From the NCBI RefSeq assembly GCF_023923205.1, contig NZ_CP099490.1, positions 2,976,001 through 3,040,000 of the forward strand: 64,000 bases of DNA, in the 5' to 3' direction. Origin of the DNA: Ornithinimicrobium cryptoxanthini. Lineage in GTDB: Bacteria; Actinomycetota; Actinomycetes; Actinomycetales; Dermatophilaceae. Every line of letters begins with the position of its first letter. Position 1 is the stretch's first letter. This document shows, piece after piece, positions 1 through 9,807 of the stretch. The notes beneath the pieces are model-generated. The model was not told the origin of the DNA, did not search any database, and worked only from the letters and a program-made list of their open reading frames with translations. The position numbers and the translations under genes were made by a program.

Positions 1-545
1 TCGTGTCTGCCTATCTGAAGGCGAGAGCGCGTATCAGCACCGAGACTGATAGATCGAGCTCCGGACGGCAGCGTCGCGCCCGACGCCCACCCAAGCTCAG
101 CGCTACGTTGCGGCCGCATCACGCCTAGTTCGCCGCTGCGCGGGCCCCTCGGTCCCCCGCGATAGAGTCCAACAAGTTTGCCGTACATGTGCAGCGTGCG
201 GCTCCTCGCGCAAACTTCGGGATCCTGCCAGGGAGACACACTCACCCCCTCGTAGTACGGCCAGCATCCCGCCGTCTGCAGACGTCCAGATCACGCACGC
301 TTGGGCGCATGAGACTCTTGAGGGGCCTATAACGGCCCCGTTTGTCCGTTGGACGAGCAACGACTTTCCTTTCATGGACGCCCCCGCCGAGTCGCCAGCC
401 ACGATCAGGGTCGCTTGCCTAGGAAGTTGCCCAGCACGGTGAGCGAGGTAGTGAGGCCCACTCTGCACCCTGTCGCCAGAACTGCATGGACACGTTGAGC
501 AAACCTCGCTGACTCAGGGCCCGGTGGAACCAGAGCCCGCCCTGC
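1..545. other. Region without a convincing gene
   Basis: No reading frame here has a credible ribosome binding site, recognisable domain or normal actinobacterial composition. A weak hairpin (TATCAG at 32-37 pairing with CTGATA at 46-51) is the only structure seen. The hsdR stop lies at its right edge, so the stretch may be the decayed border of the defence island. No tRNA or attachment site was recognised. Confidence 0.5.
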
Positions 546-3500
546 CTACCGGCCAGTCTGGTTGCCAGGAGAGCGTGCCGTAAGCATACGCGGAGCCATC
601 GCCTCCATCTGGTCCATCACCTGCTTGACTGCCGCCTGCGACTGGTCCGGTGGATATCCGTGCTTGAGCAGCAGCCGCTTGATCGTGGTCCGCAGCTTGG
701 CCCGCACGTCTTCTCGCACCGTCCAGTCCGTGCGGATGTCGCGGCGCATCACCGTCACGAGGTCACGCGCGATCTCAGCCAACTTCCCCTCCCCCAGCGT
801 GTGGACGGCGGACTCGTTCAGGCTCACCGCGTCATAGAAGGTGAGTTCATCGATCTCCAGTGGGGGGTCAAACCTCTTGCCGCGATCGTGCTCGGCCACG
901 GTCTCCCTCGCGAGAGCGACGAGCTCGGCGATCACCTCGGCCGAGGTGAGCTGCTGGTTGGTGTACTTGCGCATGACCTCAGCAATCCGCTCGGAAAAGG
1001 CACGTTGCCGGATCGTGTTGGTGCCGGTGGCCTTGATTGACTCTCGTGCCACAAGGTCCCGCAGCGCCTCGATCGCCAGATGCGGGTTCTCCGCCTGCTG
1101 GGTCTGGGTGATGAAGTCCGGTCCCAGATCCATCAGACTCGGCCGCGGCATGCCAGCCGCCTCATAGATGTCGAGCACCTCCCCGATCTCGGTGCTCTGC
1201 GCGATGAGTGAGCCGAGCAGCCGCTCGACATCTGCCGGGATCGGCTCGCCGCTGGCCTGGCGCGCCTCAGCGTCCAGCTTGGCCATCCAGACGCGCACTT
1301 CTTCGTAGAAGCGCACCGTGGGACGGATCTCCTCCAGCTGCCCTGAGGCCGAGCACAGGGCCCAGGCGCGAGCGAGAGCTGTGGACTGCCGGCGGTATGT
1401 CGTGGCGAGGCCCATGCCGGCTTCCTCACCTGATCCTTCGGTCGCCTGGTTGCCGGGTGTGGCCGGGTTGCGCAGATAGTTAACCATCCGCGTCACTACG
1501 TGGAACCATGCCCTGGCGTCACCGCGACTGGCGCGATCGGAGTAGTCCTGACGCCAGTTGAAGCCGGCTGTCAGCGCATCAAGCTGGTCCACCAGCTCGT
1601 GGGTCAGCGTGATCGCACCACTGAAGTCTCGGCCCAGCGGCTTCGTCTCCTGGTCCGATGGGGTGTATTCCGCGAGCGCCGCCTGCAGGTTCTCTGCCAG
1701 CGGGGCGTAGGCCACGAGCAGACCGTCATGCTTGCCGCGGAAGGTGCGGTTGACGCGGGCCAGCGTCTGCATGAGCAGGGCGCCCTTGAGCGGCCGGTCG
1801 AGATAGAGCGTGTGCAACGGGGGCGAGTCATAGCCGGTCAGCATCATGTCCTTGACGATGACCAGTTCCAGCTCGTCATCCTCATTCTTCAGGCGCGCCT
1901 TGATCGCCTTGTTCTCCGACTCCCGCCGCACGTGGTCGGACACCGGTGGTTCGTCGGTGGGGTCCCCGGAGTAGACGACCTTGATCCGCCCCTTGTCCAG
2001 CTCGTCGGAGTGCCAGTCGGGACGCAGGGCCACGATCGCGTCATACAGCCGGGCACAGATCTCCCGGGTGGCCCCGACGATCAGCGCCTTGCCAGGTCCT
2101 TGGATGAACTCGTCCATCACCGCCCGCCGGGACTCCCAGTGGGCGACCAGGTCCTCGGCGAGCTTCTCGACCCGGGCTGGTGCGCCATAGACGGCGTTGA
2201 CCACGGCCACACTCCGCTCGACCTTGTCGCGCTCGACGTCGTCCAGGCCCGCGGTGACCTCATCAGCGGCAGCGTCGAGTTGGTCCTCGGTCACGTCGTC
2301 AACCAGACCCACCTTGATGAGCCGTGGCTCGAAGTGCACCGGCACCGTCGCACCGTCGTTGACAGCGCGGGTCAGGTCATAGATGTCGATGTAGTCGCCG
2401 AACACCTCCTGGGTGTTGCGGTCGCTGAACGAGATCGGCGTGCCGGTGAAGGCGATCAGCGTCGCGTTCGGCAGGGCGTCCTTGAGGTGCCGCGCATAGC
2501 CGTCGAGGTCGTCATAATGGCTCCGGTGTGCCTCGTCGACCACCACGATGATGTTGCGTCGGTCGGACAGCAGCGGGTGGTTGTCGCCTGCCTCCCGCTC
2601 CTGCTTGGAGAGACCGAACTTCTGCAGTGTGGTGAAGATGATCCCGCCGCTCAGCCGGTCACTCAGGATCGAGCGCAGCTGAGCGCGCTTCGTCACCTGC
2701 ACCGGGTCCTCCGGCAGCAGCAGGCTCCTCTTGAACCCGCCGTAGAGTTGGCCGTCCAGCTCAGTGCGGTCGGTGACGAGGATGACCGTCGGGTTCTCCA
2801 GGGCGGGGTGCCGCTGGACGTAGTGGGTGTAGAGCTCCATCTCCATCGACTTGCCGGAGCCTTGGGTGTGCCAGACCACCCCTGCCTTGCCGTGAGAGCC
2901 GACGGCCTTGATGGTCTCCCCCACCGCGCGGTTGACCGCGAAGTACTGGTGCGGCTTGGCGATCCGCTTCAGCAGTCCTTCGTCACCGGTGCTGTCGTAT
3001 GCCGTGAAGTTGCGTAGGAGCTGCAGGAACCGGTCCTGGTGGTAGACCCCCGCGATGAGTTGCTCGAGCCCCGTGCCGGGACCCGCGTCGTCGGATGGGT
3101 CCGCGTAGGCGAAGGGGTTGCCATCTTCATCGACGTTCCACGGGGAGAAGTGGTTCAGCGGCGTGAAGGGCGTGCCGTATTTGGCGATGACTCCATCACT
3201 GGCGACGTTGAACACCACGAACCGGAAGATCATCGGCAGTTCACGGACGTATGTGCGGAGCTGGGCGTGCGCGGCAGCAACGTCCGCTGTCTGGGAGCCA
3301 GCCTTCTTGAGCTCGAGGATGGAGACGGGGAGGCCGTTGCAGTAGAGCACCAAGTCCAGACGGCGCTCCACCTCGAGGTCGCGCACCGTCACCTGGTTCA
3401 CCGCAAGCCATTGGTTGTCAGACGGCTCGATCGAAACGAGGCGAATGGTCGGGTTGTGCTCGACCCCCTCGTGGTCGATCCAGCTGATCCCGCGGTATCC

Positions 3501-3791
3501 CTCGGTCAGGTAGACATGCGCCCGCCGGTTCTCGGTGATTGCGTCGTTGGAGGTGGGTCGCAGGATCTCCTCCGCTGCCTGCTTGAGGTACTGCCCCGGC
3601 ACGCTCGGGTTGAGCCGTTGCAGTGCCTCCAGGAAGCGGGTTGGCAGGACGATCTCCGACCAGGACTCCCGCTCCCCCGAACCGGGCGCGATGTCCTTGC
3701 CGGTCTTTGGCTCCCAGCCCTGCTCGGCCAGGTCGTCAAGCGCGGACTGCTCCCACTCCGCCTCACTGATGCCTGCGAAGTTGATCGACAT
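546..3791 (-). CDS. hsdR: Type I restriction endonuclease subunit R
   Basis: Motor and nuclease subunit of a type I restriction-modification complex: it translocates DNA using ATP and cuts unmethylated DNA. The 1081-aa length is normal for the family. A PD-(D/E)xK nuclease site is visible near the N-terminus (D146, then E160-L-K162). The SF2 helicase core follows, with a Walker A GSGKS near residue 310, a DEAH box near 418-421, and the typical helical C-terminal part. The start is an ATG one base beyond the hsdS stop, so it is the last gene of the operon. All key motifs are present, so it should be active when HsdM and HsdS are made. Confidence 0.96.
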   Translation of the reverse strand: MSINFAGISEAEWEQSALDDLAEQGWEPKTGKDIAPGSGERESWSEIVLPTRFLEALQRLNPSVPGQYLKQAAEEILRPTSNDAITENRRAHVYLTEGYRGISWIDHEGVEHNPTIRLVSIEPSDNQWLAVNQVTVRDLEVERRLDLVLYCNGLPVSILELKKAGSQTADVAAAHAQLRTYVRELPMIFRFVVFNVASDGVIAKYGTPFTPLNHFSPWNVDEDGNPFAYADPSDDAGPGTGLEQLIAGVYHQDRFLQLLRNFTAYDSTGDEGLLKRIAKPHQYFAVNRAVGETIKAVGSHGKAGVVWHTQGSGKSMEMELYTHYVQRHPALENPTVILVTDRTELDGQLYGGFKRSLLLPEDPVQVTKRAQLRSILSDRLSGGIIFTTLQKFGLSKQEREAGDNHPLLSDRRNIIVVVDEAHRSHYDDLDGYARHLKDALPNATLIAFTGTPISFSDRNTQEVFGDYIDIYDLTRAVNDGATVPVHFEPRLIKVGLVDDVTEDQLDAAADEVTAGLDDVERDKVERSVAVVNAVYGAPARVEKLAEDLVAHWESRRAVMDEFIQGPGKALIVGATREICARLYDAIVALRPDWHSDELDKGRIKVVYSGDPTDEPPVSDHVRRESENKAIKARLKNEDDELELVIVKDMMLTGYDSPPLHTLYLDRPLKGALLMQTLARVNRTFRGKHDGLLVAYAPLAENLQAALAEYTPSDQETKPLGRDFSGAITLTHELVDQLDALTAGFNWRQDYSDRASRGDARAWFHVVTRMVNYLRNPATPGNQATEGSGEEAGMGLATTYRRQSTALARAWALCSASGQLEEIRPTVRFYEEVRVWMAKLDAEARQASGEPIPADVERLLGSLIAQSTEIGEVLDIYEAAGMPRPSLMDLGPDFITQTQQAENPHLAIEALRDLVARESIKATGTNTIRQRAFSERIAEVMRKYTNQQLTSAEVIAELVALARETVAEHDRGKRFDPPLEIDELTFYDAVSLNESAVHTLGEGKLAEIARDLVTVMRRDIRTDWTVREDVRAKLRTTIKRLLLKHGYPPDQSQAAVKQVMDQMEAMAPRMLTARSPGNQTGR

Positions 3792-3792
3792 C

Positions 3793-4962
3793 TCACACCA
3801 CTTCCTCGATGACGCGCTCCGTATCCTTGACGTGGATATTCCTCGACATCAGTCCTGGGAGCAGTGCATCCCTCGTTTCGGCAAGACGTGCACTCTCCAG
3901 CACCGCTGAAGCAACACGTGCGGACATGGCGTCGACGTAGGCACCAAACTCCCGCGCTGATTCCTCGCCCGGCCACGGAATCTGAACTGCTGCAAGGTCT
4001 TTCCACTTTGTACGTGGCATTCGAGTGCCTTCGCTCGCTGCAGTACAGCGCTCAACAGTCAAATCGCTACTTGCGGCAGCCAGGAGGAATCCCCGGAGAC
4101 CTGGCTCAGTAGCTCGTACAACAAGGATGTCTGTCGAGGCCATCCCTGGTTCGGAGGCAACTACGACTTTGTGGAAGTAGGGACGCAACTTCCCAAACAG
4201 AACGTCACCCGCTCGAAACAGCGCCTTCGTACTGCTGATCTCACCCGCCGTGCCCTTCGCGGTCATCCACATGTGCCTACGTGGCACGTGCTCAAGCCCG
4301 ACGTAGGGCACGTCTGGCGAGACGGTCGTCGGATCAATCAGATCCCGAGGATGAATGGCGATCGTCCCGATTGTGGTCAGTTCATCTGACAGATCACCTA
4401 AGGACTTGAAGCGAGCACGAACTAACTCGTCTGCCACTTCCGCCAGGCGCGCGTTGGCGGCAATCTTGTCGTCGAGCGCCCCCAACACCTCCGCAATCGC
4501 ACGCTGCTCGTCTAGTGGAGGGAGGTCCAGGACCAAGCTCCTGGCAGACCCGATGTTGAAATGTTGCTGCACAGCTCCGACCAGGTGTGAGTCGATATGC
4601 GTCGCCGTTACCCAGTTCAGGTAATAGCTCAGCCAGCGGCCATGCAGCCCTGGGCCAGGCCTCGTGATGATCAAGTCAGAACAGTTGGCCACGGGAAGGC
4701 TCAGGGGGATCATGGCAGTCTGGCCAGGTTTGCCAGTCCTCACGGTCACCACGTCGCCGGGCGCCAGCGCCGATTTTCTGAGCGTCCCGTGAAATGCCTC
4801 ATCGATGTACCTCAAATCCTCCATCTCAATCGCGTGAGGCCGCACATTGAGACTGCGCAAGAACGGAATCCCGCTGTCTCGATATTCGTCGATCATCGGG
4901 CCGACATGGCCGACAGTCACAGCAGCGACCTCAGCCAGCCGCACGCTCGTCCACTCAGACAT
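3793..4962 (-). CDS. hsdS: Type I restriction-modification specificity subunit S
   Basis: DNA-recognition subunit that sets the target sequence for both methylation and cleavage. The 389-aa protein has the usual two-fold layout: a target recognition domain (about 1-145), a conserved helical spacer with the PPLDEQRAI motif (about 148-190), a second recognition domain, and a final helical segment (about 340-380). Its start overlaps the end of hsdM by 8 nt, and its stop sits one base before hsdR. The recognition domains look less GC-biased than hsdM, which is usual because they exchange by recombination. The target sequence cannot be read from the protein. Confidence 0.93.
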   Translation of the reverse strand: MSEWTSVRLAEVAAVTVGHVGPMIDEYRDSGIPFLRSLNVRPHAIEMEDLRYIDEAFHGTLRKSALAPGDVVTVRTGKPGQTAMIPLSLPVANCSDLIITRPGPGLHGRWLSYYLNWVTATHIDSHLVGAVQQHFNIGSARSLVLDLPPLDEQRAIAEVLGALDDKIAANARLAEVADELVRARFKSLGDLSDELTTIGTIAIHPRDLIDPTTVSPDVPYVGLEHVPRRHMWMTAKGTAGEISSTKALFRAGDVLFGKLRPYFHKVVVASEPGMASTDILVVRATEPGLRGFLLAAASSDLTVERCTAASEGTRMPRTKWKDLAAVQIPWPGEESAREFGAYVDAMSARVASAVLESARLAETRDALLPGLMSRNIHVKDTERVIEEVV

Positions 4963-6580
4963 CTACTCGTCCCAAGTGCTCCCGCACCTCGGCCTCAAGG
5001 CGCGCTGACTCGTCGAACTGAGCAAACAGCTCCTGCGTCAGCCGTTCGATCTTCTCCTCGATCGGCTCGCCGTCGTCCTCGGCCTCGGCTGCGCCGACGT
5101 ACCGACCGGGCGTCAGCGCGTAGCCGGCGTCCTTGATCTCCTGCAAGGCGACAGACCTGCAGAACCCGGGGACGTCGGCATACCTTAGGTCCTTCTCCAC
5201 CGCGGACGGGCTGCCGCGCCAGGCGTGGAAGGTGTCCGCGATCTTGGCGATGTCCTCTGGAGAGAACGCGCGCTCGGCGCGGTCGACCATGTAGCCCAGG
5301 TCACGGCCGTCGATGAACAGCACCTGTCCGGTCCGGTCCGTCGCCCCCTTGAGCCCCGCCGTCTTGTCCTTGGCGAAGAACCAGACGCACACCGGGATAC
5401 CCGTGCTGCGGAAGAGTTGCGTCGGCAGCGCCACCATGCACGAGACGAGGTCAGCCTCGACGATCTGGGCGCGGATCTCCCCCTCGCCACCAGAGTTGGT
5501 CGACATCGACCCGTTGGCCATCACCACGCCCCCAGACCCGCCGGGGGCCAGCTTGCTCAGGATGTGCTGGATCCACGCATAGTTGGCGTTACCTGCAGGC
5601 GGGACGCCGAAGCGCCAGCGTGGGTCGTCGTCGGTGCGGTGCCAGTCCTTGATGTTGAACGGCGGGTTGGACATCACATAGTCCGCCTCCATCTGCGGGT
5701 GCAGGTCGCGGGCGAAGGTGTCGCCCCACACCGGCCCGAGATTGCCGTTGAGCCCGTGGATCGCCAGGTTCATCCGTGCCAGCTTCCAGGTCCGCTCGTT
5801 AAGTTCCTGGCCATAGATCGAGAGTGCGGTCTTGTCCTTGTTGTGTGCCTCGAGGAACTTCTCGGCCTGTACGAACATGCCACCGGAGCCGCACGCCGGG
5901 TCGTAGATCCGCCCCGACGTCGGCTCAAGGACCTCTACGAGCGCGCGCACCACCGACGGCGGGGTGAAGAACTCACCCCCGCGCTTGCCCTCGGCGCGGG
6001 CGAACTTCTCCAGGAAGTACTCATAGACCTCCCCCAGCAGGTCGCGCGCCTTGACCGCACCCTCACCGGTGAACCGGGCGGAGTTGAGGATGTCCAGCAG
6101 CTCACCGAGCCGTCGCTGGTCGACGGCCTCCCGGTTGAAGCCGCGCGGCAGCGCCCCCTTCAGCGACGGGTTAGTCCCCACGATCAGGTCGAAGGCCTCG
6201 TCGATGAGCTGGCCGATAGTCTTTCCCGGCTGCCCGTCCTGCGCGGGCAGGCCCTTGGCGTGTGCCACCAGGTAGGGCCAGCGTGCCGACTGCGGCAGAT
6301 AGAAGACGTTGTGCGCGGTGTATTCGTCGATGTCGTTGAGCTGGAGCTCCAACTGGTCGGCGTCGCTGTAGAACTCTGCGAGCTCGCCACGCAGCTCCTC
6401 CCGGCGGGCGTCGAAGGCGTCGGAGACGTACTTCAGGAACACCAGGCCCAGGACGATGTCCTTGTATTGCGAGGCGTCCATCGAGCCGCGCAGCTTGTCT
6501 GCCGCCTTCCACAGCGTGTCCTTCAGCTCCTTCATCGTCGACGGGGCAGTGGGCAGTGACTGCTTCTTCCTCGGTGGCAT
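4955..6580 (-). CDS. hsdM: Type I restriction-modification methyltransferase subunit M
   Basis: N6-adenine DNA methyltransferase subunit; with HsdS it protects host DNA. The 541-aa protein has an N-terminal helical HsdM domain (about 15-150), the SAM-binding motif DPACGSGG at 227-234 and the catalytic NPPF at 305-308, so it appears intact. Its ATG overlaps the stop of the upstream HTH gene in a TGATG arrangement, which indicates translational coupling. It is followed by hsdS with an 8-nt overlap. All four genes are therefore likely on one transcript. Confidence 0.96.
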   Translation of the reverse strand: MPPRKKQSLPTAPSTMKELKDTLWKAADKLRGSMDASQYKDIVLGLVFLKYVSDAFDARREELRGELAEFYSDADQLELQLNDIDEYTAHNVFYLPQSARWPYLVAHAKGLPAQDGQPGKTIGQLIDEAFDLIVGTNPSLKGALPRGFNREAVDQRRLGELLDILNSARFTGEGAVKARDLLGEVYEYFLEKFARAEGKRGGEFFTPPSVVRALVEVLEPTSGRIYDPACGSGGMFVQAEKFLEAHNKDKTALSIYGQELNERTWKLARMNLAIHGLNGNLGPVWGDTFARDLHPQMEADYVMSNPPFNIKDWHRTDDDPRWRFGVPPAGNANYAWIQHILSKLAPGGSGGVVMANGSMSTNSGGEGEIRAQIVEADLVSCMVALPTQLFRSTGIPVCVWFFAKDKTAGLKGATDRTGQVLFIDGRDLGYMVDRAERAFSPEDIAKIADTFHAWRGSPSAVEKDLRYADVPGFCRSVALQEIKDAGYALTPGRYVGAAEAEDDGEPIEEKIERLTQELFAQFDESARLEAEVREHLGRVDV

Positions 6581-8505
6581 CAGCGTCCTTCCTCTCGTGG
6601 GGCGGTGGCGTGAGCTATGGCCTGGTCGGCCTGCTGCTCAAGTTGGGTGAGTTGGTCCAGGATGTCGCGGCGCTCGCTCTCGATGCGGTGCAGCTCTTCC
6701 CGCAAGGGGGCTTGGCGCTCTGGCGGCACGAGGCGGATGCGCCATCGGCGCCAGTCGTTCCCGGCTGCCTGATTGATGTCGGCGGCGATCACCTCGGGCA
6801 CCAGGTCAGGCATCCCCTCATCGGGGTCGGCCATCACCCGCAACGTCCGCGCCGGGGCGAGCACGACGGTGCCACCCTCGCGGTCCACCCTTGCGGACGG
6901 GCGGGGTGATGTGCAGAAGATGACGTCCCCGGGCTCGGTGTCCCGGGAGGAGGGGTATGCCGTGGGGAAGGTCAGTGGGTCCACCGCTCGTGAGCCGGTG
7001 GGAAGCGACCCAGTGAGCTCCTCGGGACCGATCACGGCACGCCCCGTTGCCTGCAGGTGCGCCGAGTCCACGCGATTGCCAGAGATCAGACGACACTCCC
7101 GTCGAGCGATCACGTCATCGAGGGTGCGGCGGCCGCGACCGGTCGACAGGACTGGGCTGCGGGTGTCAACAAGCGGGACGTGGCCCGGGATAAGGGTGGC
7201 CGTCACGACACGGTGGCCGAAACGATAGGCATGGTGCTCCACCTGTCGCGGATCCACCAGTGAAGCGAGCACGTCAGTGATCAGGTCGTCGCTGGTGCTG
7301 GCGTCGAGGGCCGCTGTGGACAGGTCGCCGACAACCGTCCAACGATCCATCACCGGGACGTCGGGGTGGGCTGGGCCAAGCACCCACAGAGCCAGGTGCT
7401 GGCGCGGCGCGCGCACCAGGAGACCCGATGGCAGCCGGATCGCCGCTCGGAGGCGGCCGCTGCGCAGCACGGCGTCCCGTGCACGGTCGGTCTCAGCACT
7501 CGTGGGACGGTCGGTCAGCGCCGACGCCGGCCCGACCACCACGACTCGCGAGTCCGGTGCCAGTTGGATGACGAGATCGCCCACCGCGTCCAGCACCTGC
7601 GTGTCGCTGGAGCCCATGCCGCTGCCGTCGGCGTGGTGCACGGCTGCCAGTTGCATTACGTGAACCGAACCATCGAACGGTGCTTCAGGGAGCCTGAGAT
7701 CTCCCGCGTCGGTGTGCGCCACCGCGACCTGGTGCAGGTCGTGCACCCGGAGCCGGCGTCGGCGCAAACGCCCCACCGATGTGTCATCCGGTGCGACCGC
7801 GACGCTGGGAGCTAGCCCACCGGCATACTGCTTGGCTGCCTGCAGCAATAGGTCGCCGACCCCGGCGACGGGGCCCACGAACAGGGGCGCCTCCCACCCT
7901 GCATCCGCCGCCAGCTCTGCCGCCAAGCGCCCCACGAGAGTGCTCACCTGAGGCCGCAACTGCACCGCGGCGAGCCCACCCCCACCGCGCGCGAGCTGTT
8001 GCGCCAGCAGCAGCTCGAACGCCGCGCGGGCCGAGTAGGACGCGTCGGCGAGCGCATCAGCGTGCGCGGCGAGCTCGGACAGGTGCGGCCCCAGCGCAGC
8101 GATCTCGCGATAGAGCAGCTCGTCATGAGGATCTGCCTCTTCGGCCACCTCGAGCAGGCGTCCGTCTGTGAGATCCGCCAGTGCCTCTCCACGCTCGGCC
8201 CCCAACACCAACAGTGCGGTGAGCCCGGCAAACATGGTCTCCTCGGCCAGCCCACCCACCTGCGCGAGCTGTGCGTGGGCGGCGACATCTGCGCGCTCCA
8301 CGGTGGCGTTGCCGCGACCGGTGACCGCCAGGTAGTCCACGACCTCGAAGGCGTCGAACCTGTCGTGCCCGGCCACGCGAGCAACAGGTGCGGGGAACGG
8401 ATGGCCCGAGGCCGGACGGCTGCGCCAGACGGATGCTACAGGACGGGCCACACCTGCCAGTCGGGCCACATCGGCGAGCGACATGTGCAGCATCGATGCG
8501 GTCAT
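6580..8505 (-). CDS. HTH protein resembling a degenerate N-6 DNA methylase with an HsdS-like tail
   Basis: A 641-aa protein heading the hsd operon. Residues 8-65 look like a helix-turn-helix of the kind fused to actinobacterial N-6 DNA methylases (SLADVARLAGVARP). The middle resembles an HsdM core: VGPVAGVGDLLLQAA sits where the SAM motif should be, and a later stretch matches the HsdM region after the catalytic motif. No NPPY/F motif is visible. The last about 190 residues look like a target recognition domain ending in a coiled coil. I infer a catalytically dead methylase relative acting as regulator or accessory DNA reader. The start at 8505 is chosen for the GGAGGG site just upstream; a longer frame to 8718 lacks support. 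Confidence 0.75.
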   Translation of the reverse strand: MTASMLHMSLADVARLAGVARPVASVWRSRPASGHPFPAPVARVAGHDRFDAFEVVDYLAVTGRGNATVERADVAAHAQLAQVGGLAEETMFAGLTALLVLGAERGEALADLTDGRLLEVAEEADPHDELLYREIAALGPHLSELAAHADALADASYSARAAFELLLAQQLARGGGGLAAVQLRPQVSTLVGRLAAELAADAGWEAPLFVGPVAGVGDLLLQAAKQYAGGLAPSVAVAPDDTSVGRLRRRRLRVHDLHQVAVAHTDAGDLRLPEAPFDGSVHVMQLAAVHHADGSGMGSSDTQVLDAVGDLVIQLAPDSRVVVVGPASALTDRPTSAETDRARDAVLRSGRLRAAIRLPSGLLVRAPRQHLALWVLGPAHPDVPVMDRWTVVGDLSTAALDASTSDDLITDVLASLVDPRQVEHHAYRFGHRVVTATLIPGHVPLVDTRSPVLSTGRGRRTLDDVIARRECRLISGNRVDSAHLQATGRAVIGPEELTGSLPTGSRAVDPLTFPTAYPSSRDTEPGDVIFCTSPRPSARVDREGGTVVLAPARTLRVMADPDEGMPDLVPEVIAADINQAAGNDWRRWRIRLVPPERQAPLREELHRIESERRDILDQLTQLEQQADQAIAHATAPREEGR

Positions 8506-8581
8506 GCGCCCTCCGTCCTGGCCGTCGGTTGCTTCCGGAGCCCAACGTAGGCGCTGCGCCTGCGGAGCACAAGGGTCGACG

Positions 8582-8599
8582 CGATAACCCCCCTTATCG
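8582..8599. promoter_or_regulatory. Inverted repeat between divergent genes
   Basis: CGATAA and TTATCG flank six C residues between the hsd operon head and the lipoprotein gene. Its place upstream of an HTH-encoding operon makes it a candidate operator. It is short, so chance is possible. Confidence 0.35.
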
Positions 8600-8684
8600 G
8601 TTTGGTCGTTGGTCAGTTCATCACCCAGCGCGGACTCTAGGGGCACTACGGCAGCCAACCCGGCAGCGACACAGGAGGACTCCC

Positions 8685-9158
8685 ATGGCTCCAGCCACGA
8701 ACAGCCGCCCCGCGGCATACTGCGACCCGTTGCAGCCGGCTCTCATCATCGAGGACCTCCCCACGCGCCTGCCTCGCACGGCAGTCCTTCTTGCAGCGTC
8801 CTTGGCCCTCGCCGCGTGTGGCAACTCTGACCAATCCCCGGGCGCCGCAGCGCCCCCGGTGGCACAGGAGACGCCACTCGTCGTCGCCGCAGCCGACTGT
8901 GGCGACGTCGGGGAGATCGCCGACGAGGGGCACACGCTGTTCTTTGACACCGAGGGCGAGGAGGACACCACAGGGGACTCGCCCTTCGATGTCGCCTGCG
9001 TGCTCCTCGCTCTTGACACCCCGTCCGCCGTGATCCGGCACATGGACACCACGCGAGCCCTCGACGGAACCCAGACCGACGAGTGGGGCGATCTTCATGC
9101 CAGGTGGACCTATCACCCGAACGTCGGCATGAACCTCACCATCACCGTGCGCGACTGA
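8685..9158 (+). CDS. Small lipoprotein, function unknown
   Basis: A 157-aa protein with a lipobox (LALAAC, Cys about residue 44) after a hydrophobic stretch, so it is probably anchored outside the membrane. The ATG at 8685 has a strong AGGAGG eight bases upstream. About 28 residues then precede the hydrophobic part, which is unusually long for a lipoprotein signal, but no better start is visible. The mature part is acidic with two cysteines and no family I recognise. A second exported-protein gene starts 25 bases after its stop, so the pair is probably co-transcribed. Confidence 0.7.
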   Translation: MAPATNSRPAAYCDPLQPALIIEDLPTRLPRTAVLLAASLALAACGNSDQSPGAAAPPVAQETPLVVAAADCGDVGEIADEGHTLFFDTEGEEDTTGDSPFDVACVLLALDTPSAVIRHMDTTRALDGTQTDEWGDLHARWTYHPNVGMNLTITVRD

Positions 9159-9183
9159 CGCACACAACTGAGAGGAAACTGGC

Positions 9184-9693
9184 ATGAATAAGAGGCACCT
9201 GATCGGATACCCCGTCACGGCGCTCATGTTCCTGGGCGTTGGCATCGCCGGGAACGGCGGCGAGGGCGCACCAACCACAGCTCGTCCGACCTCTGCGGCC
9301 ACCGTCACGGTGACCGCCGACGGTCCGTCTGCAACGGGTTCAACCGTCGCAGTCACCCCGCCCGCAGTGACAGAGACGGTGGACGGCCCCACAGTCACGG
9401 AAACGGCGGAAGGTCCGACCGTTACAGAGACAGTCACGCCCGCGCCGGAGGCCCCTGACGAGTCGATCCCAGGAGACGGCACGTTCGAGGTTGGTGTCGA
9501 TGTGCAAGCTGGGACCTACGTCTCCGACGGTTCGGTCGGGGGTTGCTACTGGGCACGGCTCAGCGGAAGCGACGGGTTCGACTCCATTATCGACAACAAC
9601 TTCGGGGAGGGCCAGATGATCGTGACGATCAAGGAGAGCGACCGCTTCTTTGAAACCAGCGGGTGTGAACCGTGGGCACGGCGCTCAGGCTGA
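9184..9693 (+). CDS. Exported protein with VTETV-rich linker
   Basis: A 169-aa protein with a short basic N-terminus and one hydrophobic segment (about 7-23), then a Thr/Val-rich linker with repeated VTETV units (about 38-85), then a C-terminal domain (about 95-165) with two cysteines that could form a disulfide. The linker resembles that of the Ltp-type lipoprotein at 30104. No lipobox cysteine is present, so it is either secreted or held by an uncleaved signal. A GAGGAAA site precedes the ATG. Function is unknown; the C-terminal domain is of a type common in actinobacterial secreted proteins. Confidence 0.7.
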   Translation: MNKRHLIGYPVTALMFLGVGIAGNGGEGAPTTARPTSAATVTVTADGPSATGSTVAVTPPAVTETVDGPTVTETAEGPTVTETVTPAPEAPDESIPGDGTFEVGVDVQAGTYVSDGSVGGCYWARLSGSDGFDSIIDNNFGEGQMIVTIKESDRFFETSGCEPWARRSG

Positions 9694-9807
9694 CCTACGC
9701 TGACTTGAACCGGCACGACATCCTTGTCGATACCATCATCGTGTGGGGCCTGCTCGGCCCACCGTAAACGAGTACGAACCTCTCCCTTGCCCTTCCAGGA
9801 GCCGACC

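Noticed and set aside
103..468. Minus-strand open frame of 121 codons
   Set aside because: No ribosome site, no recognisable domain, Ser/Arg-rich composition typical of chance frames in GC-rich DNA.
1500..3017. Long plus-strand frame antisense to hsdR
   Set aside because: Val/Arg/Leu/Gln-rich shadow typical of antisense frames opposite real GC-rich genes.
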